Positions 43,141 to 55,088 of a stretch of DNA of 64,000 bases are shown piece after piece. Numbering within the stretch: the stretch's first letter is position 1; every line of letters starts with the position of its first letter. The stretch is from Diphasiastrum complanatum (taxonomy: Eukaryota > Streptophyta > Lycopodiopsida > Lycopodiales > Lycopodiaceae): positions 32,765,645 to 32,829,644 of the forward strand of contig CM055100.1 in assembly GCA_029204225.1 (NCBI GenBank), written 5' to 3'. Both the position numbers and the translations under genes were made by a program. The notes under the pieces are model-generated. The model made no database searches. It was not told the DNA's origin and saw nothing but the letters and a program-made list of their open reading frames with translations.

Positions 43141-43894
43141 GTTTGCAAGCACTTCTCAATTTTGTGAAAATTTTCTCACTTTTTCCTTCACAAAAAATCT
43201 CTGAATTTGTGTGCTTGGTGCACCCAAACCCCTTTATCTTTTCATAGACCACCTTATAGCTGCTCTCTAGGCATTGTATAGATATTGTTGACAGAACTAA
43301 ATGAGTACAATAATGAATATAAACAACTATTTACGCTAAGAAATTAGGTCGTCAAATGTGATCACCAGTTGGCTGGTGATCCGATGGCATCCATACGGTT
43401 CCTTGTCATTGATTGCTGATAAGCGGTGAAATTGGCTGTAATCATTTTGTCTGCATAAATGAACCAAAACTATAGCTCTACAGAAATGACCTAAAACAGC
43501 CACAGGCGACACTGTCATGAAAAAACGATAGTATCGGGATTTTGCGAAAAATGCGAAAAAGAGACAGTGCCCTTAAATCTCATTTAGGGTTGCTCCACAC
43601 TTTATCAGAGTCATTTCCTTAACATTTGAAGCTCTCTGGAAAAAGCAAAAAATGCGACACTATGATTTTACATGAGATTTCTGTTAGGCGAAAAATACGA
43701 AACTGTTTCAAACTTCATGTATTTCTACAGACTGTGTAAAAACACTTGTAATTCTGCAGACTGTATAAAAACACGAGAAAATCCGCAGAACACATCTTTA
43801 TAGTCATATTCCTAGAAAAATTCTCTCTTAGATGTACTATAGGCACTTATTATGAATTCAAAAAATCCATTAATATAACCCAAAGACAATGGGA
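43141..43894. other. Non-coding stretch left of element G
   Basis: It contains words also present at 10600-10860 (GCGAAAAA, GCGACACTGTC-like, CAGACTGT), so part may be a relative of the LTR left of the RNase H fragment at 10942. No gene was recognised. Confidence 0.35.
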
Positions 43895-43899
43895 TAAAT
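43895..43899. other. Target-site duplication of element G, left copy
   Basis: TAAAT directly precedes the LTR and is repeated at 49420-49424 directly after the other LTR. Confidence 0.85.
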
Positions 43900-44549
43900 T
43901 GTAAAAGATTTTAGATCCTTAAGATCCAATCTACTTGAATGATCTTTGGTTAGAAAGAGAAATACACTACCAATCTCACCAATGTAGAAAAATCAGCATC
44001 TACACACAAAATGAGATGCAAACACCAATAGAACTTGATCAAACTTGAATGAAATGATAAAGTACTGTTGTTGTCTATACAAAACCAGCAAGCTACTGTA
44101 TTTCACGCGTGTGGATTTAAAAATAGCAAACATAGATCATTCTACACATAGAATTGTAAGCAATCACCAAGATAGTGCACCAATGGATAGTAGATCCCAA
44201 GAGAACCATGTATAAGCATGAAATGAGATAGATAAGATAGAAGAATACTCTCTCTACAAGTTACATCCTTTTATAGCAAGTCCAAACCCTATTTGGCCAC
44301 TTGGCTTTCCCACCAAAATGCTAACCTTACTAATTTTGGGTCTAGATTCAATGTACCCAACTATTCCAATTTGAATCTACTCAAACTCGCATTCTAACTT
44401 TCCCACACTTTCAAAAAGTGTTTATTCAAATGAAATTTAGACTAATGAACTTTGGAAAGTCAATCTCTAAGTCTAAAACAAGTTTTGGCCTCAATATGCC
44501 AAATATGAAAATATAGCAAAATATGATGAACCTAGTTGAATCTTTCACA
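43900..44549 (-). repeat. 3' LTR of element G
   Basis: The 650-bp LTR starts TGTAAAAG and ends TTTCACA on the plus strand and aligns over its length with the 652-bp LTR at 48768-49419, with only scattered differences and one short indel. The polypurine tract (GAAGAGGGAG, minus strand, 44550-44559) abuts it. Confidence 0.92.
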
Positions 44550-44609
44550 CTCCCTCTTCAACTAGTTTTAGCATAGACTTTGATAACACTCCAAGTGAAG
44601 TTCTATGCT

Positions 44610-45005
44610 TCATGAACAAGTCTTTCCCAATGCTTTGGTGAAGATATCAGCTACAAATTCCCTTGAAGACACATGTTGAAGCTCCACCTCCTTTGCAATG
44701 ACTTGCTCCCTCACAAAATGATATTGTATCTCAATATGCTTGCTCCTAGCATGAAAGATAGGATTGGATGCCATTCTTTGGGCTGATTGATTGTCACAAA
44801 AGATGATTGGGCTCTCTGAAAAATTTAGCAAGTGAAGATCTTTGATCATCCTCTTGATCCAAACCATCTCCTTTATGCAATGGGTAAGAGCTTTGTACTC
44901 GGCCTCACTAGATGACAATGAGATAGTGGCTTGTTTTTTTGACATCCATGATATAGCTCCATCACCTATGAAAATACAATAAGGACTAATGGATTTCCTA
45001 TCCAT
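44610..45005 (-). pseudogene. Element G RNase H
   Basis: GDGAISWMSKKQATISLSSS, EAEYKALTHCIKEMVWIKRM, CDNQSAQRMASNP, HARSKHIEIQYHFVREQV and [12 protein letters not shown] are the copia RNase H hallmarks. The first catalytic block is upstream in a broken frame near 45010-45036. It is a different subfamily from the RNase H of E. Confidence 0.88.
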
Positions 45006-45035
45006 TACATCTCCAGCATAGTCTGAATCTGAAAA

Positions 45036-45326
45036 TTAAAAAATATTAGGTGATGATCCCTCATACAATATGCCAAAATCTCGAGTATCAATGATGTACC
45101 TCAAAACTCGCCTTCCTAGCTTCCAATGCTCCTCACTAGGATCCTGCATGAATTGACTCAATCTTCCAACACAATAGCTTAGATCAGGTCTAGTAATGGT
45201 TAGATAGATGAGTGAACCAACTAGCTTCCTATAGAGAGTAATGTCCTCGAAGGATCTTTCATTACCTCTTATAGTTAGCTTTACATGAGACTCCATAGGT
45301 GTATCAATAGCTTTTGCATCTACCAT
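45036..45326 (-). pseudogene. Element G RT C-terminus (thumb/connection)
   Basis: [51 protein letters not shown] and VLRYIIDTRDFGI are typical of the region between RT and RNase H in copia pol. Confidence 0.88.
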
Positions 45327-45916
45327 ATGAAATCTTTCCAGAATAGAATTAGCATACTTCTCTTGAAAATGAAAGTAGATTGAGAAGATCTAATGACTTC
45401 TATTCCCAAAATGTAATGCAAATTACCAAGATCATGCACCTCAAACGCCTTCTTAAGTGCATTCTTGATATCCTCCACATCTTGATTGTCTCCGCCACTC
45501 ACATCTCTACCAACAATCACTTTGTTAGTAGAAGGAATGTAAGCCTTGTAGGCTTTACTCACCTCACTATATCCAACAAAAATACCTCTTCTTGAAGATG
45601 GATCCTCCTTGGTCCTATCAAGAGTAATGTTGACATAGCATGTGCATCCAAAGGTTCTTAAAATGTTGACACTCGGCATCCTCTTGAATAGCATCTCAAA
45701 AGGTGTCCTTCTATCCAAAATAGCATTCGACCACCTATTGCACGAGAAATTGGCACACAGCAAAGCTTGATCCCAAAATGGTTTGTCAAGATTAGCACTT
45801 AACCTCATAGCTATAGCACTTTCACATAAAGTCCTATTCTTCCTTTCAACCACTCCATTTTGTTCTAAAGTTTTGTAACCAAGCATTATAGCATTTGTAA
45901 CACCTATGCATAACAA
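45320..45916 (-). pseudogene. Element G integrase C-terminus fused to end of RT
   Basis: EQNGVVERKNRTLCESAIAM, LRTFGCTCYVNITLDRTKED and RRGIFVGYSEVSKAYKAY give the integrase end. After VIVGRDVSGGDNQ the frame passes directly to AFEVHDLGNLHYILGIEVI, which normally follows YVDD. The RT fingers and palm are thus deleted in frame. Confidence 0.85.
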
Positions 45917-46425
45917 TATTGTGTGGCCTTGAGCTTCAAGGCAAGTATATGTGATACTCTAAATTGATGCAGCTTGGAAGTTCAATGAAATTCCCACCAT
46001 ATAAGAGTTAACTAAGTGTGTTATTGTGACAATGAAGTTATGTGCACACGAGATGCCTCAAAGTGTGCTTTTGTGAAATAGAGACTTAGGCTCGAATCAT
46101 GGGATGCCTCAAAGTCGAACTAGCTATGTCTCGATGTGGTTGTACTTTAGGAGCCTTGTGCTCCATCAATTTTATTTATTTATTTGGGAGCCCGCATTGT
46201 ACAATTTACCTATGCACATTCATATGGCTCTTACGTAATATGTTGTGTGAATGTTGTGTTCACAACAATGGTAGTGCAATCAGTACCTATCATGATATTA
46301 AGATAAAGGTTGGTCATAGTACATAACTAAGATCATTAGATTTGTATCAAGTTTGTTATTAAAAGCAACAAAAAAAAAACAAAATGGTTGCTATTTTTTC
46401 CAGATGAAAAGTGCATACCCTTGAT
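45880..46425. other. Insertion of about 545 bp in the integrase of element G
   Basis: Integrase similarity breaks between KREYTT (about 46425) and LEQNGVVERKN (about 45877). The inserted DNA has no recognised domain and ends on the plus strand in an A-rich run (46362-46380), compatible with a retroposon tail. Exact edges and target duplication are uncertain. Confidence 0.5.
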
Positions 46426-47353
46426 GTTGTATACTCCCTCTTGATCCCATGCTCATCACAAAAGGCCTTGAACTTGTTAGATATGTACTCACCACCATTG
46501 TCACCTCTCAAGTACTTGATCTTTGTGGAAAATTGGTTCTCCCTTGCATTCTTGAACTTGACAAATACATCATAAACTGCATCCTTGCTCTTTAGTAGAT
46601 AGATCCAACAGAATCTACTAAAATCATCAATGAATGTTACATATATCTTAGCTCCACTATTGCTAATTGTAGTAAATCCATGAATATCCGAATGTACAAG
46701 TTGAAAAGGCTTTGTAGATCTAGAAATAGATCTAGTATAAGTAGTCTATGTGACTTAGACAAAGCACAAGACTCACAAACATGCTTGACATCACTTAAAC
46801 CAATCACAACCTTCTTCCTTGCCATTACCTCTAATGACTTAAAGTTGAGGTGTCCCATCCTTTTGTGCCAAACCTCTTGAATAGAAATTTGCTCCCTTGC
46901 AACACATCCAACCTGGTTAGCAATAACATAAGCATCTACTTTGAACAACTTCCCTTGCCTTTTACCTTTTCCAATCAAGACATCCTTCCTTTTGATCAAA
47001 CAAGCATCTCTATCAAACTCCACCTTGAGGCCTTTACTTAGCATTTGGCTCACACTAAGTAAATTCTTGGTAATAGATGGAATAAACAAGACATCCTCCA
47101 AATGAACATTCCTATTTGTAGAGAGAGAAATAGGAACTGTGCCAATCCCTTTGATTGCACACTCACCATCATTGGCCATGTAGATCACCCTCTTGTCATC
47201 TCCATATGCCAACAAAGAAGTGTAGTACTCTTTGTGAAAGGTCATGTGTGAACTTGCTCCACTATCAATCCACCAAGGATCTAGATCTCCATCATTAGCA
47301 AGCATACATGAAGACATCACAAAAGCATCATCATTTGCATCTTGAACATCCAA
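46426..47353 (-). pseudogene. Element G protease, pre-integrase and integrase core
   Basis: WWIDSGASSHMTFHKEYYTS keeps the catalytic Asp of the protease. It is followed by YMANDGECAIKGIGTVPISL, LEDVLFIPSITKNLLSVSQM, EVWHKRMGHLNFKSLEVMAR, CESCALSKSH and, after a frameshift near 46735, integrase blocks including DNGGEY near 46490. Confidence 0.85.
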
Positions 47354-47404
47354 ACCATCCTCATCTAAAGTAAGATTACCTTGCTTGTCTCCTTGATCTG
47401 TCTT

Positions 47405-48167
47405 CTTCTTGTAGCACTCACTTGTAAAGTGTCCTTTGATGCCACAATAGAAGCACTTGAGCTTTTATCTATCCTTCTTTTTGCCACTTGAAGAAGGATC
47501 TACTTGATCTTGCACTTTAGACCACTTCCTTTTGGTTTTGGCTTTGAATTTTCCCTTTGTGAACATAGCCTCCTCTTGAAGTGTCGATGTAGATCCACCT
47601 CTTGCTGAAGCCTATATTCCTCATTGATCAAGATCTCTTGAATATCCATCAAACTTGGCAAAGTCTTTTGAATAGCAATACTTTGAACAATGTTAGCATG
47701 AGCATCCAACAAGCCATTAAGAATCACTTGAATAAGCTCTCCTTACTTAATGATTTCATCTATGCAAGCTAACTCATCATTCAATGCTTTCATTATCAAA
47801 ACAAAAGTACTTGGACTTTATTCATTCTTTTTCACACAAGAAAAGATTTGCCTTCTCAGAGTCAACACTCTAGAAGTAGACTTGGATTCATAAAGCCTCT
47901 TCAATCTTCCAAACATGATGTGCACTTACCAACTTCCTTGAGAAGTTCATTGGTAACATTCATCTTTATCATGTGTAGAGCCTTCTTGTCCCTCTTGTCA
48001 TACCTCAATTGATCTTGTTGTGTTGTTGGTCTCTCCTCCAAACCTACAACAATATCCAAAACATCATTCATCTCAAGAAGTGACTCCATCCTCACTTTCT
48101 ACAATGAATAGTTACTTGAGGTAAGCCTATCATTGACTTCCAACATGACTCCAATTGAGGTTGTCAT
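47405..48167 (-). pseudogene. Element G gag with zinc knuckle
   Basis: Gag starts at the ATG at 48167-48165 (MTTSIGVMLEVNDRLTSSN) with the conserved Trp codon of SLW mutated to TAG. It continues MESLLEMNDVLDIVVG and MIKMNVTNELLKEVGK. The frame at 47500-47727 contains MILNGLLDAHANIVQSIAIQ, and the knuckle CFYCGIKGHFTSEC lies at about 47405-47465. Several frameshifts are present. Confidence 0.82.
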
Positions 48168-48755
48168 GTAGCAATGACTTGATCTTCTCTTTCAACTTGT
48201 TTCAATGCACAAAGCACTCCTTTGAACAACAACAAATTCTTTAAAAAGAAATCACCAAGATTTGAAACTATCTCACAAATTCTCTTCTAGCACTTATCCA
48301 AGCAAATCAACACATAGAATCATGGAATCTTGATCAATCTATGATCTATCCTCAATCTAATGACTTTTGTCACTTCCTAAGATTGAAACACACTCCAATG
48401 AAGTCCAACAACCTCACTATCTAGAGATCCAATCAAAATTAGGGTTTTGACAAAATCACAGCAAATTGAATATTCCAAAGCTATATGCAAATGCTGAAAA
48501 TTTGATATACAATCTATAAGCCACCACTTAGGTTGATCCAATTATCCAAAAATCAGCCAAATCCAGTATGTGAATTTAAAAAGTGGAATTGATCAAGTAT
48601 ATTGACCTATATAGTGTTTTGATCTACAAAAGTTCCAATCTACAAAAGCAAAAAACTTGATTTTGGTGTAGAATCTTCTCTAGCATGCTCTAGACTTGAT
48701 ATCTTCACCAAATCATTGATAGATTTGATTTCCTCCTTCATAACCTGAAACACAA

Positions 48756-48767
48756 GCTTTGATACCA
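48756..48767 (-). other. Primer binding site of element G
   Basis: The minus strand reads TGGTATCAAAGC, the initiator tRNA-Met site with one mismatch, directly adjoining the LTR. Confidence 0.85.
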
Positions 48768-49419
48768 TGTGAAAGATTTCAGATCTTTAAGATCCAATCT
48801 ACTTGAATGATCTCTGATTAGAAAGAGAAATACACTACCAATCTCACCAATGTAGAAAAATCAGCATCTACACACAAAATGAGATGCAAACACCAATAGA
48901 ACTTGATCAAACTTGAATGAAATGATAAAGTACTGTTGCTTTCCGTACAAAACCAGCAAGCTATTGTATTTCACATGTGTGGATCCAAAAATAACAAATA
49001 TAGATCATTCTACACATAGAATTGCAAGCAATCACCAAGATAGTGCACCAATGGATAGTAGAACCCAAGAGAACCATGTATAAGCACGAAATGAGATAGA
49101 GAAGAGAGAGAAGAATACTCTCTCCATGAGTTACATCCTTTTATAGCAGGTCTAAACCCTATTTGGCCACTTGGCTTTCCCGCCAAAATGCTAACCTTAC
49201 TAATTTTGGGTCTAGATTCAATGTACCCAACTATTCAAATTTGAATCTACTCAAACTCGCATTCTAACTTTCCCACACTTTCAAAAAGTGTTTATTCAAA
49301 TGAAATATAGACTAATGAACTTTGAAAAGTCAATCTCTAAGTCTAAAACAAGTTTTGGCCTCAATATGCCAAATATGGAAATATAGCAAAATATGATGAA
49401 ACTCGTTGAATTTTTCACA
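48768..49419 (-). repeat. 5' LTR of element G
   Basis: The 652-bp LTR starts TGTGAAAG and ends TTTCACA on the plus strand. Its partner is at 43900-44549. Confidence 0.92.
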
Positions 49420-49424
49420 TAAAT
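49420..49424. other. Target-site duplication of element G, right copy
   Basis: TAAAT, identical to 43895-43899. Confidence 0.85.
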
Positions 49425-49548
49425 CTCCAAGCTATTAGTAATAAATCCATGTTATTGTGTATATGTTGTTGTTGTGAAATAATCCTTTCTCTTACATTAT
49501 TTCAATTCTAGTTTAGAAATGTTTCCATGTGTATCTGCTTTTCCCATT

Positions 49549-50210
49549 TGGTGTCAAAGCTTGGTTTCTTTTTTTTTATTTGGTATAAAAGCTTGGTTTT
49601 GGCTCTATGATAAAGGGTTTGTTGAGTAGAAACATTGTATAGTGAATCTTGTGTGCAAAACCCTAGCAAGCAATCCAAGAGTTTGAATAGAAAAATTCAA
49701 TGGTTAGAACTTCAAGCTTTGAAAGTTCGAGATGGAAGATATTCTAGTGGACAAGGTACAATGAACTACTGTGCTAGGAAAAAGACATGTGGTTGAGTCT
49801 AAAAAGACTAGTTAAAATTGGATAGAATGACAAGAAGTTTTGATTACATTTTATTTTTCTGATTTAGTATTGTTGAAAGCAAACAACAACTAAGAATCTA
49901 TGGGATCAACTAGGATCTTTGCATTAGACAAATTTCCTAATAAACAAGTTTCTCTAGAAGAAACTATATGAGTGATGAGAATGTTGTCACTAAACTTTAA
50001 ATGCATTCAAATTGTGGTAAGCCAATTTGGGATCAATATGTATGAACAAGATAAGTGTATTACTATGTTGTATTCTCCATCATATTCATTGTTTTATCTC
50101 GTCATGGCCGTAAAGAATGCTATTACAACTAACCTAAATTTTGATGCAATTAGTCGATTCTTCAACGAAAGGAAAAATAACATAGAAAAGAGAAAATAAT
50201 AGAGATAAAG
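49549..50210 (+). pseudogene. Decayed copia primer site and gag remnant
   Basis: TGGTGTCAAAGC at 49549-49560 resembles the tRNA-iMet primer site and is followed by a leader. Broken frames then give LWDQLGSLH, LINKFLWKKLYE and, at 49972-50199, DKCITMLYSPSYSLFYLVMA and a NERKNN end, which parallel the UBN2 gag core. Many stops are present. Confidence 0.45.
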
Positions 50211-50219
50211 TAAGGTGGT

Positions 50220-51960
50220 TGTAAAGAATGATAATCCTTTTCAGTTGTATCATTCAATTTTTTGAAATCTTGACATACTTGATTTTTTTCTGATTTCTTT
50301 TTTGGAACAATGGCTATGGTGACATCCATTCACTAGTTAGAACTGGATATATGATTTCTACTTCAAGATATTTATCTAGTTCTGCCTTAACTATCAAAAA
50401 GTATTGAGAGTTTACTCTATATTATCTTTATCGAGTAGGTAGAACATCTAGTTTTAAATCAATTCTATGTTCACCATATTTCTTTGGAATGACCTTCAAA
50501 TCTTTCAAACTCCGTGCAAAGACATGTTCGTCTTCTTTCGGTATGTTTTATACATTTAAACTTCAGTTTTGGATAAATGAATAGGTATATTTAAAATTTT
50601 CAATAAGAATCTTCTGTATTTTCTCAAGGTCTACCATAGCAGTTGTTGCTTTTACTTCACTCTTGCCATGAATCTCTCAATTTTGATTATCAATCTGACC
50701 ATCAACATTCTCTTCTTTTTCGATTTCATAGCATTACAAAAATTGAATATCAGTATAATTCAGTTCATTAAGAAAATTGCTCATCAGATGTTGTTGAGAA
50801 TTCAAAATCTGAAGTATAATTGGTATCTTCTGATTGTGTCTCTCCTTGATATATGTCTTTTGTCCATTTCATATAAATTTCTATATTAGATCCTTTAAAA
50901 AGAAATTTGAATTTTCTTATCTTCCAGTAACTAACCACATATGCATCATATAACCATGGTCTTTCTAGTAACATAGGATATGAAGATATTGTTCCTAGTT
51001 TTATAACAATAAAATTTAGTAAAAAATTTCTCCTTCAATTTTTACTTCAATTTCATTTAATAAACCCATTGGTTTTCTTCTGGTTTGATCAACTACTCTT
51101 GGATATTTGGTAGTTGGAGTAATATGAGCGAGTCCCAAATCATATGTAGTTTCTTTTGTAATAATGTTGACTCTTGATCTAGAATCCACTGGAATATTAA
51201 AAAATAATACATCATTTACTTTCTATTTCCATTTCTAGAGCAATTTTATCATTTACATCAACACTATTTATATTTATTGTAGGAAGACTTCGTTTTTTCT
51301 TTCTCCTTTTTGTCAGCAATTCTTTAAATTGTTTCTGATAAAAACATTATCTTTGAGGAGTTGCTTAAAATTATATTGGGTTGTAATTTTTTCAAATCTT
51401 CAGTATTATCGTAACTAGTCCATGAAGTTAAAAGTTTATCGACTTGTGCTTTTATACATTTGTAATTGATTTTGGAATTTTGAAAAGTAAAATTTCTCTT
51501 TGGTTTGTTTCATTTTTTAGATAAAAGTATTTCTATTCTATCTGTGATACCATGAGCAGAATATTTGTTATCATTCATGTCTTAAACATAATCATCTTTG
51601 ATATCTTATTTAGTCAAGGATTTTTTGATCTTTTCTTTATGTGAAACTTGTTTTTTCTAATTGTTATATTTATTTATTCTCTCTATTTCTTTTGAAGCAG
51701 GTAGAATTAAACTTTGTCTATGTTTTCTAACTTTACTCCTGTAGAAACCTTGTTAACTTGAAGGTCAAGATCACTCAACCAAATCGATATTTCTATGCAA
51801 ATCCCATCCTTTGCACAATTTTATCATTATTTTGCGTTGTCTTTTTGACATTTAGTTAAACATATTTGACTAACATTTTCTTTGTTGGAGGTTCTGGACA
51901 TTCTAATGAAATGTGCCTTGTGAAAAATCAAATCACATAGATATGAGATTTTGATCCACC
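50220..51960 (-). pseudogene. Decayed Ty3/gypsy gag end, protease and RT start
   Basis: In minus-strand order: a knuckle-like remnant (about 51930), a protease block VDSRSRVNIITKETTYDLGL near 51190 with Gly of D-S-G changed to Arg, LLERPWLYDAYVV near 50970, KKYGEHRIDLKLDVLPTR near 50470, and the RT start KAELDKYLEVEIIYPVLTSE followed by IAIVPKKKSEKN after a frameshift. This order is characteristic of plant gypsy pol. RT catalytic motifs are absent. Confidence 0.65.
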
Positions 51961-52850
51961 ATGCACCTACCAAGCATGACTCTAGGAAATAGACTAGGGT
52001 TTCATTTTAGGGCAAAAAGGGTGAGTTAGCTTCCTTATTACATGCTAGAAATTCACCTAACTTTACAAAGGAAGTGAGTTTTGCTATGTATTCTAAGTTC
52101 CCATAGTGAGAAGATAGATTATTTTTGGAGCTCATTGACAATCTTAAGTTTCTACTCTCTATGTACATTGATTTTGTGATCCAAATGAAACCAGCACTTG
52201 AGTACTTCAAACATTGTCCTAAATACGTATAGAAGGCTGCCCTTCACACGTGTGGGCTTGGATTTGTGTCTATGATTTTGTTTTTGATTATCAATGCTTG
52301 TTGTGTGTAATTATAGTTGGAGTGATTGATAAAAGCATTGTGGTTTCCAAGGCTAGATTTGAGGAGGAGTGTGAAAAATTGCCTACATTGGCAAATCTAG
52401 CCATGTAGAAATTACCACAAGTCAAGAGGAGTGGTTGTGTCCATTTGGTAGTGATTCCTACTTTGTAGGATCTAGACCATGATTTATGATGAGATTTGTA
52501 CCTACCATGCACCTACCAAGCATGACTCTTGGATCTAGGCTAGGGTTTTCACATTAGGGCAAAAAAGTTGAGTCTACTTCCTTAATACATGCTGGATTCT
52601 CACCTAACTTGGCAAAGGAAGTGTCTTTTACTATGTATTCTCATTCTCCATAGTGAGGAGATAGAAACTTTTTGGAGCCTCATGGAGAAACTCGAGTTTT
52701 CTCTCATTGTATGATGATAGCGATTGATTCCAATGAAACTCAACTTTGGCACACTCTAAACTCTATCTACAGGCCGTACTACAGCCTCATTTTCACACGT
52801 GTGAAGTCAGATTATAGTTTTTGATCAATGCTCTGATTGTCTCTACTTGT
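51955..52850 (+). repeat. Two direct LTR-like copies separated by a remnant
   Basis: Copies at about 51955-52290 and 52497-52850 share CATGCACCTACCAAGCATG, CTAGGGTTT, CACCTAAC and CACACGTGTG at about 80% identity. Between them, GAGGAGGAG followed by TGTGAAAAATTGCC at about 52370 looks like a polypurine tract and LTR start, so the second copy may be a 3' LTR beginning there. No coding sequence remains. Confidence 0.5.
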
Positions 52851-53157
52851 TTTCTATCGCTAAACTAGATCTTGTTTTCTGATGACTAGTATCTGATAGA
52901 TTGTTTAACAAGCACACAATCAACCTTGTGGATCATTCAAAGATCCATTTATGGTCCTTAGTATTGTACTTTTAATACTTTGATCATACAATGTGGAAAA
53001 AATTATGTTCACCATCAATGATAGCAAATTCCTTTGCGAAACCCTTGTGTTCAATAAGTAATGTGATGTTTGAAACATTGGTCTCCCATCTAACATCTAT
53101 ACTATGGACCTGTTTGATTCTCATCTGAAGAAACAAAACATTTCTATTTACAAAGCT
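52851..53157. other. Unassigned stretch
   Basis: It lies between an LTR-like repeat and the LTR region of the next copia element. No feature was recognised. Confidence 0.4.
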
Positions 53158-54048
53158 TTGCTAGCTTTCAGCCCTCTGCCTGACGAAAATGTTCACGAAC
53201 ACGAAAGTCAAGAGACACGAAGCACGAAAGATTTGCGAACACCTGATGAGAAGACATGAACACGAAATATTTGCAAATGAGAATCTTTTGCGGTCCAGCA
53301 CGAGAAAGTCAGACGACGGAGACGAAACCAATGACGTGACACAAAAAATGTCGCAAAACATTTTTTGCCCTCATGCTCCATGAAGGACCAGCAAGGTCAC
53401 AAAAGTACCCAGAAGTACAGATGTCTGATCTGATGGCATGACGTCAACAGATACACTCTAGGTCATGGCTAATCCGCCACTCTAATTAGTTGTAGATTTA
53501 ATTACTCTAATCTAAAAGGTTACACAGAGCGACTATATACTTGATAGATAGGCATATGCAGATATACACAGTGATGAAGTAGTCTGATGCTAGTAAGCAA
53601 TCAAGACAAAAATACATACAACAAGTCCACCTGTGTGCGAGACAAGTTCTGTAAGTAGGATCCATAGAGATCCGCAAGTCCGCTAGTAAGTGAGACACTG
53701 CTCGTGAGAGAACCATGTTTTTCTCTCACGCCAATGCACTGCCTGGATCTGCATGCAGTGCTTGAAGAATCACAAAAAATCAATAGATGATCTTGTACCT
53801 GTTTGTGCACACATCACTTTTTTCTGTGTCTGATGTTATTCATGTGTCTGATTCTCTCATTTATTTAACTCTGCACATTGGTTGAAACTCTGTTGAATGC
53901 TACATAAATTTATAAACGCGGATTAGTAGTATCTGACTATATTTTGGAGAACTGTAGGAACGATTCAACTAGCAGTGATCAACGATCAGTTCTGAACTCA
54001 ATTCTTTCATGATTGCAAATTTGTGACTCGTTTTTCAGGTTGCATCAG

Positions 54049-54060
54049 TGGTATCAGAGC
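54049..54060 (+). other. Primer binding site of element I (tRNA-iMet)
   Basis: TGGTATCAGAGC, exact, directly after LTR-end sequence that also occurs at 55806. Confidence 0.88.
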
Positions 54061-54159
54061 CTGTCTTGTCATAACCTGACATAGCCAACAAGCTATCAGA
54101 TCTAGGAGGCCAAGCATTCAGACGAACAACCATCAACAAGAGAATAGACTTCAGAAGTA

Positions 54160-54827
54160 ATGGCTTCAATCAGCAGCATACAGAGCAAGATCTGTACAAT
54201 TCTTGATTCTTCAGGATCTAACTTTCTAGCCTGGAAAGTTAAAACATCATTAATACTCAAGGGCGAAGATTTATTCCCCTGGGTGGATGGCACAAAAGAG
54301 ATGCCTACAACATCAGACAAAGAGCTACTAGAGTGGAGGAGCAAAATGACAAGGCAGTAGCCTTGCTATCTTCATCCATCAAAGATAGTCTCACACTTGA
54401 CCTGGCTACACTCTCCAAAGCTAAGGAGATGTGGGATGCACTACTCATGAGATTTCAAACAAGATCAACATGTCAAATCATGATGCTGGAGGATCAACTG
54501 ACAAATCTACAATGGGATGAGAAAAACCTCACTTCTTTCGTAAGAAAGATGAAAGATCTATTTCTATCACTACATAACTCTGGAGCAGAGAATGTAGTGT
54601 CAGCTGAGAAGCAGCTCACTTACCTGTTGAGAGCCTTACCCAAATCATTCCAGACAACAAGGACCCTACTCGCGAAAGATCCTACCATGAACCTCAAAAA
54701 GACGATGGTCAAGATTCGAGAGGAAGTCGAGGCGAGAGAACATCTTGATCACAAAGATGGTTCTGACCAAGCCCTCTACGACAACAAAGAAAATCCAAAA
54801 AACAATTTAAGCCTAAGAGGGAGTTGA
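54160..54827 (+). pseudogene. Element I gag
   Basis: MASISSIQSKICTILDSSGS and FLAWKVKTSLILKGEDLFPW open the protein. A frameshift near 54345 passes to MWDALLMRFQTRSTCQIMML, LTNLQWDEKNLTSFVRKMKD and LTYLLRALPKSFQTTRTLLA, the UBN2-type gag. Two basic C-x2-C-x4-H motifs follow downstream in other frames. Confidence 0.8.
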
Positions 54828-55088
54828 ATCAGAGGCAGGATCGTGATCAGCAAGCAGAGGGGACCAACAAAGGCAACTGGAAGAGCAAAGACAGGTCAAA
54901 GCAGCAAGGTGAAGAAAAGAAGACTTGCGTGAGATGTAGACGAGACGGACATACATGATAGCTCAGTCCAAAGATTGAGTGTGTCCACTACCACAAGAAG
55001 GGTCATGCACCCGAGAAACAAATCAGTGCAGAACAGATAGGAGAACAACAACAGTTCATCCTATGTTGAGGAGCCCAAGAGCTCAAAA

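Larger units (their letters stand above)
43900..49419 (-). mobile_element. Copia element G: both LTRs and target duplication, internally deleted
   Basis: On the minus strand the order is 5' LTR (48768-49419), primer site (48756-48767), gag (about 47480-48167), zinc knuckle (about 47405-47465), protease to integrase (about 45600-47353, with a foreign insert at about 45880-46425), a deletion from the integrase tail straight to the end of RT, RT thumb (45036-about 45480), RNase H (44610-45005), polypurine tract and 3' LTR (43900-44549). The flanking TAAAT duplication proves a single integration event. RT lacks its catalytic core, so the copy is non-autonomous. Confidence 0.92.
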
